Positions 43,228-54,125 of a stretch of 64,000 nucleotides of DNA are shown piece after piece (position 1 is the first letter of the stretch; each line of letters starts with the position of its first letter). Made by a program: the position numbers and the translations under genes. The stretch lies in NCBI GenBank assembly GCA_947652605.1, contig OX393577.1, forward strand, positions 8,308,868 through 8,372,867, in the 5' to 3' direction. Origin of the DNA: Elmis aenea (Eukaryota > Arthropoda > Insecta > Coleoptera > Elmidae). The notes under the pieces are model-generated. The model was not told where the DNA came from. It saw nothing but the letters and a program-made list of their open reading frames with translations, and made no database searches.

Positions 43228-44954
43228 CAGGGCCGGCCCAAGGCATGATGCAAGTGATGCGCAGCATCAGAGCGCCCCCTTAAGGGGGCGCCTTACAAGA
43301 TTATTTCTTTAAATAAAATGTGTGCTGTTTTTAAAATGTTAAAATGTCAACCAAATTTAATGTCAAAATGAATTTTATTTTAAATAAGCTAGTATAAAAA
43401 TAAATTTAAAACACGTGCCAGTATGGATGAGGCTAAATTTGAACCGCGCGCCAACACAGAACTCGGCTAATCAGAGAGTGGGCAAAGCTCTGTGATTTCA
43501 ATTTAAATATAAGTGATATGAGAGGACAAGGCTACGATAACGGCGCAAATATGACAGGTAAAAATAAAGGAGTTCAAAATTTAAATCCCAGGGCTTTCTT
43601 TATTCCATGCCTGCGCATTCGTTGAATTTAGTTGTGAATGATGCCGCAAAAATGAATGTCGAAACAATTAGTTTTTTTTGGCTTTATTCAAGAACTTTAA
43701 TTTTGTTTTAGTAGTTCTACTAAAAGGTGGGACATTTTAAAAAAGAATTGATCAAAATTAACATTAAAACCTTCATCTGCAACTAGATTGGAATCTAGAG
43801 TTGAAGCACTGCGACCATTACGATACGAAAATATACGACGCATTAATAGACATTTTTGATGATAATAATAATAACGACTACAAAGTCGACATGAGGCACA
43901 AAGTTTAGCTAAAAAAATTAAAAATTTTAAATTTGTTTGTTCTACTATTTTATAGTATGAAGTATTTAACAGATTAAATGTGGTAAGTAAAATGTTACAA
44001 GGTGTTAAGCAGCATTTAAAAAGTGCATTAGTTGCATTAGACGAATTAATATGTTTTATAAAGGAATTAAGAACTGATAAAGGTTTTAATGAAATTTTAG
44101 AATCTGCAAAAGAACTAGCTACAGAGCTAGAAATTGCACCAAAATTTATTCCGTCAAAAAATGTACGAAGACGTTATATAAAGAAACAATTTAGTTACGA
44201 ATCTGCCGATGAAACACAGATTGGTCCTAAAGATAAATTTAAAATATCTTTTTTTCAATGTTATTTTAAATACTACAGTACTGAACTCTTTAGAAGAAAG
44301 ATTTAGCCAACTTAAAAATCACAATGATAATTTTAATTTTTTTACGATATCAAAGAGATAAATATGGACAAAGAAATTTTTAGAAAACATTGTAACGATA
44401 TCGGAAGTATGCTTACGGATGGTACAGACAAGGATATAAGTGCATTAGAATTATTTGATGAATTAAAGGTTTTTTGGTGACTTTGTAGATCTTAATACTT
44501 ATTCAGATACAATTGACATATTAAATTTTATTTGTGCCAACAATTTGGAGTGTGTATTTGAAAATGTAACCATTGTTCTACGAATTTTTTATAAATAAAT
44601 AAAGAAATTATTGATAAATTTGCTAGCATAAAAGCCAGAAAAGTAAAATTTTAATATTATGTTAGCTTATAAATTTTATTTTGTTAAGAATTTAAGAATT
44701 TATAATAAGAGTAAATCCGTTTTGTTTTAAGTATAGATACTACTTAGTACCTACTTATGTAGTGTTTTATGTAATTAATTCCATTACATACTCTATAAAG
44801 ATTTATATTAAATTAAATTATTAATAACAATATTATATTTTTATTAATTTTATTACCCGAAAATTAGCCACTTTTGTCTTTAAATATATAGGGGGGGGGG
44901 GGCGCTATAAGAGTACTTCGCAGCAGGGCGCCGACTACCCTAGAGCCGTCCCTG
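43228..44954 (+). mobile_element. hAT element (ZMYM1-like) with 8-bp target-site duplication
   Basis: The termini CAGGGCCGGCCCAAGGC and GAGCCGTCCCTG are flanked by a perfect CTTGTTTT duplication (43220-43227, 44955-44962). Internal frames read RGQGYDNGAN, then NPRAFFIPC (43520-43620), and at 43980-44306 LKSALVALDELICFIKELRT and ELATELEIAPKF, as in ZMYM1-like transposases. Large internal deletions and frameshifts make it inactive. A G9 run lies near 44891. Confidence 0.9.
43980..44306 (+). pseudogene. hAT transposase fragment (ZMYM1-like, C-terminal half)
   Basis: A 108-codon frame with LDELICFIKELRTDKGFNEI, ESAKELATELEI and RRRYIKKQFSYESADETQ matches the region before the C-terminal dimerisation domain of ZMYM1-like hAT transposases. 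The N-terminal part is upstream in other frames and the dimerisation domain is decayed. Confidence 0.75.
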
Positions 44955-45683
44955 CTTGTTTTACATTACTCTAACTGCAACTTATTAAAATTATAGCAAA
45001 TAAATTATAAAATAGTGAAATGGTGCTATAATGCTTACCTCTACTATGTTGGAAACATATTAAGACATAAACCAACTAAATTAAAGCTTATTGGCAAGCA
45101 CGTCAATGTTATAGTTGTGACAGGTTGATCTGCAGCAATTTAAAACTGACTGGAAAACTCACGGGAATGACACCAAGTACAGAAATTTGTATTACCAACT
45201 AGTTATCTTATACAAATACAAGTAAAGTTTAAATATGTCGACAAAAGATGTCGAAATAGGCGGAAATTGAATATTTCGTAACTAATTTCATAATGCGCAC
45301 TCTTATGCCTGTTTATATCGTGAAACAATTTCTAACAAAATATGTCTTATCGCCTTGGCTTACTAAAAGTGCCTAAAACTAATTATGGTATTGGTAAAAA
45401 GTTGATAAGCAATTCTAAAAAAAAAAAAGTATAAAATATGCAATTCTAAAAATAGGTAGATAATATTTTGTTAGAAAAGCAATTAAGAGTAAAGTGAAAA
45501 ACGAAACATAATTACTTAAATGATTGTTATTTGTACAGAGATACATGACAGTACTTATCAAATCACGAATTTTCTGTTCACAAGTTAATTCTGTGTTTCT
45601 TGCGATACGATATCAAAATCAAATGCGTAGTTATATACATTTATCAAATCATTTTTAACATTTGATTGTAACACATCGTGAAA

Positions 45684-48600
45684 ATGATCGCTATAAAATT
45701 ATGTTTATTAGTTTTACTTGTGCCAATTGTACTTTCAGAAAAAACAAGAGGTAAGTCAATATTTTAATTAATTGAATTAAAGTAAATTATACATAATTTA
45801 CTGGTAAAATGCATTTTAATTTCTTAATACATTGTTCTTCTCATTTTAGATTAATATATCCATACTTTAAATGAGTGGAAAACAATAAGTTTCTGTTTAA
45901 ATTGTTAATTTAAATATTAAAACATTACAATTTATGTATACCAAGAGAAAATTGTTTATACCTATGTTATGCATGTATACTGAATGTTTGTAAAAAATTG
46001 CATTTATTTTAAAAAAACTGGACGTAAGCCGCTTCTTCAATATTCATCGTGTTTTAAAGCTTTACAACCTTTTTTATTGAATAATAAATAGTTAACGCTC
46101 ATTTTTGGCGAATATGGATCACAATCAGATATTAAAAGTAAAGTATCGCCTCTTGATTAAAAAAAAAAACAAACTAAAACCACAATTACATTCTCCGTAA
46201 ATAAGTTCCTAAAGAAAGTACTAATAAAATTGATCTAACGAATAAAACAAAAAAGTTATTAGAGAAAAAACAAATTCAACATTTTTGTACTTTTAACAAT
46301 TGATTGTAGCTCCTCTCATACTAACCAGGGATGGTCACGATATGTTGTCGCTAGAATCTGATCAAGGCTGTGTTTATTGCATCAAGAACATTAAAACTAA
46401 ATGTTTTGCAGAGTTACACGTGCCACTGGCCATTTCCTTCGGAAAAATAGGGGAAAAACTGAAAAGTTGAATAATAAAGGTAATTTTTGCGATCGCTTTG
46501 GCCATGAAACCGTCAGAGATAAAATCGAAATTCTTCTATTTACCAATGCGCGCATTCTTTGCTAGAAAAATGGTCCAAATTTGTTGAAAAAAACCCAAGC
46601 GGTTCCGGAGAAAACGTCAAAAACAAAACCCCTGCGAAAGCGCTATGATTTGAGAACTTGTACCTAACTAAATCTATGCGACTTGCATAGGCGTCTAACA
46701 TAGGGAAACCGTTTTTACAAGGGCCTCGTTTTTCGCGTTTTTCTCCGGTACCGTTCAACATTTTTTTCAAAAAATTTGCCTTATTTTACTTGCAAAGTAT
46801 GCGCGCATTGGTAAATCGAAGTATTTCGATTTTATCTCTGACGGTTTCATGGCCAAAGCGATCGCGAAAATTACCTTTATTATTCAACTTTTCAGTTGTT
46901 CCCCTATTTTTCCGAAGGAAATGGCCAGTGGCACGTGTAACTCTGCAAAACATTTAGTTTTGATGTTCTTGATGCAATAAACACAGCCTTGATCAGATTC
47001 TACCGACAACATATCGTGACCCTCCCTTGTTAGGAATAATTCATTTAATTTAAGCAAACCTGTATCCCTTATAATAAGCTCTCGGTCTAATTTTTAAAGA
47101 TAAAATACAATTTTGCTGCATTATTCAATAAAACTATTTATGGTTGACCTATGAATTGCTGTAATCAATAAATATAAATACAAGAAATTAAAAACAAATT
47201 TTATAAATACATACATTGATAGTTTGCGTATTGGCCAATTTATCACTTTTAAGTTTGGATATCCACACAACACAGACGAACTAACCAGGGAAGGTCACGA
47301 TATGTTATCGCTAGAATCTGATCAAGGCTGTGTTTATTGCATCAAGAACATCAAAACTAAATGTTTTGCAGAGTTAAACGAGCCACTGGCCATTTCCTTC
47401 AAAAAATGAGGGAAAAACTGAAAAGTTGAATAATAAAGATAATTTTTGCGATCGCGTTGGCCAAGATAAAATCGAAATACTTCTTTACCAATGCGCGCAT
47501 CCTTTGCAAGTAAAATGGTCCAAATTTTTTGAAAAAATCCCAAGCGGCTCCGGAGAAAACGTCAAAAACGAAACCGCTGCAAAAGCGCTATGATTTGAGA
47601 AATTGTATAACTAAATCTATGCGACTTGCACAGGCGTTTAACATAGGGAAAACAGTTGTTACAAGGGCCTCGTTTTTCGCGTATTTATCCGGAACCGTTT
47701 AAGATTTTTTCGAAAACTTTGCACCATTTTACTTGCAAAGGATGCGCGCATTGGTAAATAGAAAAATTTCGATTTTATCTCTGACGGTTTCATGGCCAAC
47801 GCGATCGCAAAAATTACCTTTTTTATTCAACTTTTCAGTTTTACCCCTATTTTTCCGAAGGAAATGGCCAGTGGCACGTATAACTCTGCAAAACATTTAG
47901 TTTTGATCTTCTTGATGCAATAAACACCGCCTTGATCAAATTCTAGCGACAACATATCGTGACCCTCCCTTGTAAGTTTGATATGTCTCGTATATTTTCT
48001 GTACCTGTATACACCGACTAATTTAAAAGTTTAGTAATTGAACTAATACACAGAATGTTATATAGAATTTAGATGATAAAGTTTAAGAAGTATGCAAACG
48101 TATCCTTTAACGATATAGTCATGACGAAATATAAATCAAATTCAACACTTACACAATTTATTAATAGATTGCAAATAGCTGATTTTTCTATTTAGTGCAT
48201 TTTATCGTAATAAATTTTAAAAACTTTATCCATTATCTAACAGAATACAGTTGGAGAGATTATTATGGAATTTTACCGGATGATGCAGTACCGGCGGGAA
48301 TTGATAAATCCGGAAGAAAAAATTACATAGCACAGGTCTATCTCGATAAAGTTGGACTGTTTGTGGGAACTCTAGATCCGGTAACCAAAAAATCACGATT
48401 TCTTGCCCACAAAAAAGAACATCATACAGGAGACTTTGTAAAGGTATCAAATATGATATAAATCTCACACACGACTTATAGAATGATATGTAAAAGTCAT
48501 ACCGTCGTTATTTGTACTTTAATAAACAGTTCCGAGATAATTTTTTGCGAACGCTGTTAAAATCATGTGAATGAGTATCACACGGGAACCAAAAACTCTA

Positions 48601-49176
48601 TTAAAGTTCTGTTTTTCTTCAAAAAATATAAAGAATAATAAAACTGATTCATTGGTTGTGTCAGGAAACTAAGCTTGTCAAAAGTTTTAAGAGTGAATCC
48701 CAGACGTTCGGCAAAAGTTGTCTACTTTTTTTGATAACAACTTAACTAATTAAAATTGACAATAAGTTTACAGCTAAATGAAAATGATGGGATGTTTCGG
48801 TTTGATTTTATTACTCTCTATAGACGTGTCTACAGTTCTACACCTAAAAATTGTGTTACAGGTTCTTTGTTCCAATAATCCTTCAAAATTGCAATGGATT
48901 GCTACCAGAAGCAATGACACCCATCTTTTTACAGACTGTCATCTCATCGTAGGTGGTTGTGAAAGTGGTGTGCAAGCTGTAATTGGACGGGCAAACTACG
49001 GACAAGAAACTTTAGCAGGTTCTGTGTTTGAGAGTACATCAGATTGGCGTGGATTGTGGCTTCCCACGCCCGATAGTCACATTAGATTGCATTCATTTGA
49101 AGTTTTGGCATATGATTGTCCTGAGAAATCACACTGCAATGAATTTTTAATCGATGCTAGAGCTCCAGTTTTATAA
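45684..49176 (+). CDS. Secreted DM9-repeat (DUF3421) protein, copy D
   Basis: Exons 45684-45750, 48244-48443 and 48862-49176 join in frame to 193 residues. The signal peptide MIAIKLCLLVLLVPIVLSEK precedes EYSWRDYYGILPDDAVPAGI and the second half VLCSNNPSKLQWIATRSND. Compared with A and C, exon 3 has nine residue changes and one silent change specific to D within about 125 bp (for example ESGV for EGGL, and TSDWRGLWLPTPDSHIRL for TTDWSGLWLPKPDGQIRL). Intron 1 is 2.5 kb and carries two foldback F elements. Function is inferred from the DM9 family; the change pattern could mean altered ligand binding. Confidence 0.9.
46321..47033. mobile_element. Foldback element F, copy 2, in intron 1 of gene D
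   Basis: The ends CTAACCAGGGATGGTCACG and CGTGACCCTCCCTTGTTAG bound arms of about 300 bp. It splits a copy of repeat R: CTCCTCTCATACTA on the left and TAGGAATAATTCATTTAATT on the right. The intact R at 5655-5775 is the empty site and suggests a TA target. Confidence 0.9.
47281..47975. mobile_element. Foldback element F, copy 3, in intron 1 of gene D
   Basis: It begins CTAACCAGGGAAGGTCACG and ends CGTGACCCTCCCTTGTA, about 270 bp before exon 2. The position matches the F remnants in A and C, so this is the ancestral intron copy carried through the gene duplications. Confidence 0.9.
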
Positions 49177-49977
49177 TAGCATGATCATAAAAAGTTATTG
49201 AATTGTTTAAAAATATATGAATTGTAAAAACTGTTATTTACATACTACAAAGTTATTGTGCTATTTTAATACTCAATAATATATGATATGCATTTCAAAA
49301 ACCCATTGCCAATCTATGGTGACGAAAAAATGCTACCAGAACACCACTGGAAAGGCGCCCATCTATTTATTAGTAGCGAAGTTTAAAAATGAAAAAAAAA
49401 ACGCGGCCTTATAATGAGCGCAAATGTCTAACGAAAAAAAAACGTCGCTATATCACCGCTATTTCCACCAGCAGCATATACAACGCGACCCATTCCAAAT
49501 GGGAGCACCCCTATAAAAAGATTATTTATGTTCCGATTCTCTTGAACATTTTTTGAATGATAAAGCATCAAAAACTGTACTTTGGCACCCTATTTTAAAA
49601 TTCAGTTTCCTACCATGATTGTTTTTTTCGATGTCAAAATTGGCAAAATTTGTTTAGCGATTTTTTTATCTAGAATCTGACTACACCACTGGATTCAGGA
49701 TGTCGTCAAATGGGTTTGTACCTAATTTCAAGAAAAATATCTATTATTAAGAGATTAGTTATTAATTCAATATTTGTGATTAAATTTTTTACCCAATTTT
49801 TATGCTACACTTACAAGTTATATGGCTCTATAATTTTCGCATTTTTAACTATAACCAATCTTAAATATGAGTAATACAACAGGCACCTATAAATCCTTTG
49901 GTTTTTATTTTCTTGCCATCAATTGACAATAAATAATTGACTTTAAAATATCATAGCAACACAAAGATATTTTCTGC
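49177..49977. other. Downstream flank of gene D
   Basis: The first 260 bp match the flank after gene C (42401-42640, including CCCATTGCCAAT and GGCGCCCATCTATTTATTAG), marking the end of the duplicated block. The remainder is AT-rich with a MITE-like CGCGACCCATTCCAAATGGG near 49485-49504. No gene is seen. Confidence 0.5.
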
Positions 49978-50689
49978 TTACAAGGAAGGATTACGATATG
50001 TTGTCGCTAGAATCTGATCAAGGCTGTTTATTGCATCAAGAACATTAAAACTAAATGTTTTGCAGAGTTATACGTGCCACTGGTCATTTCCTTCGGAAAA
50101 ATAGGAGAAAAACTGAAAAGTTGAATAGTAAAGGTAATTTTTGCGATCGCGTTGGTCATGAAACCGTCAGAGATAAAATCGAAATTCTTTTATTTTCCAA
50201 TGCGCGCATCCTTTGCAAGTAAAATGGTGCAAAGTTTTTTAAAAAATCTTAAACGGTTCCGGAGAAAAACGGGAAAAACGAGGCCCTTGTAAAAATGGTT
50301 TTCCGTATGTTAAACGCCTATGCAAGTCGCATAGATTTAGTTACACAACTTCTCAAATTATAGCGCTTTTGCACGGGTTTGACGTTTTTGACGTTTTTCT
50401 CCGGAACCGTTTAAGATTTTTTCAAAAACTTTGCACCATTTACTTGCAAAGGATACGCGCATTGGAAAATAGAAGAATTTCGATTTGATCTCTGACGGTT
50501 TCATGGCCAACGTGATCGCAAAAATTACGTTTATTTTTCAACTTTTCAGTTTTTTCCTTATTTTTCCTAAGGAAATGGCCAGTGGCACGTATAACTCTGC
50601 AAAACATTTAGTTTTGATGTTCTTGATGCAATAAACACAGCCTTAATCAGATTCTAGCGACAACATATCGACGACTTTACCTGGTTAGA
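49978..50689. mobile_element. Foldback element F, copy 4
   Basis: The ends ACAAGGAAGGATTACGATAT and ATATCGACGACTTTACCTGG are more diverged than in other copies. The central loop is in the opposite orientation (CGTATGTTAAACGCCTATGC), so it inserted the other way round. Confidence 0.85.
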
Positions 50690-50871
50690 TGTATGTATAC
50701 CTACTCAAAAATTTTTGATGCTTGAAAATTTTTATGAATTTCGGAAGTGTCCAAATAAAATTAAAATATTAGTAGTCTAAAACAGAGCACAACCAATTAT
50801 ACTGCTAATGAACCTTACAGCAGAAACTAAAAAGTGGTGAAAGATTCAAACTCCATACATAATACGGAACA

Positions 50872-50877
50872 TTTATT
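50872..50877 (-). terminator. Possible poly(A) signal of the small minus-strand gene
   Basis: AATAAA on the minus strand lies about 90 bases after the candidate stop codon at 50968-50970. Confidence 0.3.
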
Positions 50878-50967
50878 ATGGTAGTTCTTAATACATAATA
50901 TGAATATCACAAAATATGCATAAAATGGAAAATAAATGTGCACATTGTTACAAAAAATGTATATTAT

Positions 50968-51373
50968 TTATGATCTACTTTTAAATAACTAAATTAATGT
51001 TAAAACAGGAAACGTGAAAATGAAAATCGATTACAAAATAAAAATTATCACAAAAATACAATTTGATAAAAACATTTAAATTTACTTACAGGGGCATTAG
51101 GAAAGTTATAAAATTCTACAACTGCTTCAACATTAAATATAATATCTAAAGAAAACGATTCTATACTTTTAAATAGACATCATTATCACTTCGTAAACAA
51201 ATTATTTTTCATTTTTAAGTTGGCACTCACTAATTTTGGTTCAAAATACAGTGATACCAAAATTTTCGTGAACAATGTTTTTCTGCAATCAAGAAAGCTG
51301 TTACCGGAGAAATTCGAAAATCTTGAATACTTTCCTTTAGTAGAGCATCTAATTCACGCAAATTCTGGGTTCA
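50968..51373 (-). CDS. Candidate small intron-rich gene of unknown function
   Basis: Minus-strand exons at 51231-51364 (or to 51373), 51090-51165 and 50968-50988 join in one frame through donors GTGAGT and GTAAGT and acceptors TAAAAG and AATTTAG. They read RELDALLKESIQDFRISPVT, AFLIAEKHCSRKFWYHCILN, QNYIESFSLDIIFNVEAVVE and FYNFPNAPLFKSRS, then stop. I do not recognise the protein. A possible first exon at 51657-51685 starts MDSSINSK and ends in GTGAGTATT, but its phase misses the next exon by one base. Either a different upstream exon is used or the gene is frameshifted. The second acceptor lacks a clear pyrimidine tract. Confidence 0.4.
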
Positions 51374-51797
51374 CTGCATATTAAAATAAAAGCGTTTTTA
51401 TCAAGAAATATAATTTCTAAACAATTATTCAACATTTAACGTTAGGTTTCCATTATTTTTCGATACAATATTTATTATCTAATAGTTATTGCACATACAA
51501 CATATTATACATATATTCGTGTAAAAGGCAAGCTTTAATAAACATAATTTTATTTAACAGTCCATTGTTAAGTAAAAAAATATTACATTTGTAGTGGGTT
51601 AGTTGAAAAAATAAATTGCGCATTTTAAAACATTAATCTTAAAAAAAAATACTCACATTTACTGTTTATTGAGCTGTCCATCAAGCTAAATAATTAAGTT
51701 TTGTTACCTGTTGACTTTAAATATAAATATATGTCTATAAAAAAAAATCACTTACAATTATTTTCTTAGAAAAAAAACTTTTCCCATTTCTTCATCA

Positions 51798-52448
51798 GTA
51801 CAGGGTGAACCAAATTCGATGGGATTACATAGGTATTTTGTTTAATATTCAAGATACAGAAACGGTTAAATTTCCAAAATATGCAGTTTTTTGGAGACAA
51901 ACTCAGAGCCGTTTTCAGAAATATTGTATCAAAACCGGTTTTTGAGTTATTAACAAAAAACAGTTTTTTTGTCATTTTAATAATGTGTCATATCTCCGTT
52001 ATTGTTCTAAACATAAAAAAAATTATACTTTAGATTTTCTTTCGTAGAATTTCATGGTGCTTAAAAAAAAATTGTGCTCGCTGTTTAAAAGTTATAACAC
52101 AAACTTACCTTTTTTTTAATAGAAACTATGGTTGGCTATGACCTATTTAAATTCCTTATCTTTTTCTCATTTCAAATTTATAAGGGTTGACAAATTTATT
52201 TTGAGTGATACGAATGTTACAAAGGTTTTTAAAAATCCATAAAGATAAACATAATAGAAACAAAGAGCAGGCTATGGAAACAAAAAAAAAAACAAGTTGT
52301 GAACAAAAGATAAACAATAATATAATCAGGATCAGCAGTTTTGCAAAGAAAGTAAAAATATCTAAAAATAGTCTTCATAAATTTTTTTGATGTTTACAAG
52401 AGAGATATGACACATTATTGAAAAAAAAAACAATTTTTCACTTATAAC
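51798..52448. repeat. Family-C-like element end and AT-rich DNA
   Basis: TACAGGGTGAACCAAATTCG starts at 51799 and the next ~100 bp match 16510-16620. The opposite end was not found. The short frame 52205-52390 has no recognised domain. Confidence 0.5.
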
Positions 52449-52907
52449 CAGGGCTAGAAACCGAAAAAAATTTAGGTGAACGGTTAACCGAAATCAAGAA
52501 CTTTATTTTTATAACGGTTTTTGTTGAAAAACCGGTTTTTTCCGTAAAAAACCGGTTTTGAAAAAAACGGTTAATTTAACCGGTTTTTAACACTATTCAG
52601 ATTTGGAATGCAAAGTATAAAAAGATATTATCTATTTATAATTTTATAATATATGTACAATCAAGCATTCAGTAATTACTTTTGGTAAACTAATCACATT
52701 TAATACAGATTTTGTATTTTTTCAAAATAATTTTTATTGAAAAGAGATGTTTAAAAAACCGGTTTTTTATTATTTTGGTTAAAGGTTACCGTTTTTTTTG
52801 CCTTTAAAAATAACGGTTTCGGTTTTGGTTAAAAATCATAATTTTGGACAAAAAATAAAGGTTAACCGGTTTTTTAAACCGGTTTAAAAAACCGGTTTCA
52901 TGCCCTG
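52449..52907. mobile_element. hAT MITE, 459 bp, ACCGGT-rich, with 8-bp target-site duplication
   Basis: The ends CAGGGCTAGAAACCG and CGGTTTCATGCCCTG are flanked by a perfect CTTATAAC duplication (52441-52448, 52908-52915). The interior repeats AACCGGTTTTT in both orientations many times, at 52480-52600 and 52750-52900. No coding sequence is seen. Confidence 0.92.
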
Positions 52908-52915
52908 CTTATAAC

Positions 52916-53579
52916 TGAAAAACCGGATACACAAAATTTCTCTGTGGTTATTAAATTAGGCCTAATGACACAGTAAGACTGTAAATGCATCATAGCAGAC
53001 AGTAGTGTATATAATCTACTGCCATTTTAACACATTTTTTAATACAATTTCAGCTTTTTTACATCATAAAAAAATCATTTCATAATCAAACCCACTACAA
53101 ACAATAAAAAATAAACACATTACAGACAAAAGTAAATAATACCTGAAAAATACACTAGTATATTAATAATTTAAGAAAAGACGATTTGGCAGTGGCACAA
53201 AAGTAATAAACAAGTAAACGAAACGAATTGATGGTAATTAAAAATATACACAACCATCATTATGCGGTTTATAAAATACATTTTTAAAATCATTAATGCA
53301 AGAACAAAGTTAATGCCAAATAACATGTTTTATCAAATGAATAAATTTAAAAAAGCATGTGATGTTTTTAAAACAGCTGAAATCTTCAAAAATACGAAAT
53401 ATAAAAACAAACGAAGTACAATTTTAAAAGAAAACAAACAAATAAAAACCATGAGAGTGTTTCTCAAACTATAATTGTAATTATTTAAAATTTTAACTAT
53501 ACTCATCAGGTTTTTACAACAGTTTTTCAACTTTAAATAAAGACCTACGACTTGGAACACTGTCATTGTATAGGGTGAT
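52916..53579. other. AT-rich intergenic DNA, nothing recognised
   Basis: Short lysine-rich frames (53262-53474 and its opposite strand) reflect base composition. No gene is seen. Confidence 0.45.
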
Positions 53580-53754
53580 CATGAGCGTCAGCAGGGGGGC
53601 AAACGGGGCGTTTGCCCCCCCCCCCTCCTGGATCGAGTAAAAATGAAATATGTGAAGGACTTGTTAAAACAAATCATAAAAATTAAAAATTAAATTTAAA
53701 TATATTATTTGTCTATGCTTTGCCCCCCTGGAAAGTTTTTTGTGGACGCCCATG
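53580..53754. mobile_element. hAT-like MITE, second copy of the CATGGGCGTCC family
   Basis: It starts CATGAGCGTCAGCAGGGGGG and ends GTGGACGCCCATG. A perfect 8-bp duplication AGGGTGAT flanks it (53572-53579, 53755-53762). It shares ends, the CCCCCC-rich subterminal region and size with 19280-19474. Confidence 0.9.
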
Positions 53755-53798
53755 AGGGTGATGTTGCATTAATATATGAAATTAATATAAATGTTATG

Positions 53799-53804
53799 TT
53801 TATT
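53799..53804 (-). terminator. Possible poly(A) signal of the Abp1 gene
   Basis: AATAAA on the minus strand lies about 320 bases after the Abp1 stop codon. If it is used, the MITE at 53580-53754 lies just past the end of the transcript. Confidence 0.4.
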
Positions 53805-54125
53805 TTTACAATTAACAAAGTATTGCATTAATTAAACATTTTAAAATTTTCACTTGTATAATTTGGTTACATAGGAAATAAGTGACTTAACTAATCACAT
53901 TGGAGTCGTTTAATTTTTGATTTAGTTTCTTCTTAAAGTTAAATACTATATAAAAAATAATACAAAAATTTAATGACTTTTCAATAAATACGAGAGTAAA
54001 TAATGCAAGCATGACTTGAATATTAGTAATAAAGCTAATATTAAATAGTAAAGTAAATATATTAATAAAAATGAGTCATTGTTTAACATCAGGGAGTTAA
54101 CTGGTTTGAAATTTATCATACTGTT

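Larger units (their letters stand above)
42717..45305. mobile_element. 2.6-kb composite insertion upstream of gene D
   Basis: Gene A upstream reads GTTGCATATGCCTG without a break, while the region before D is split at GCATA. The insert begins GGTAGGGGAAGTTGCCC, then TAAGAGTGCGCACTT, and ends ATGCGCACTCTTA, an inverted match to the latter. The outer 15 bp of the right end seem missing. A complete hAT (43228-44954) is nested inside. Other than the hAT remnant no coding sequence is seen. Confidence 0.75.

Noticed and set aside
51231..51685. Complete intact gene starting MDSSINSK
   Set aside because: The ATG exon (51657-51685) and the next exon do not share a phase with either visible acceptor, so I kept only the three later exons as a candidate.
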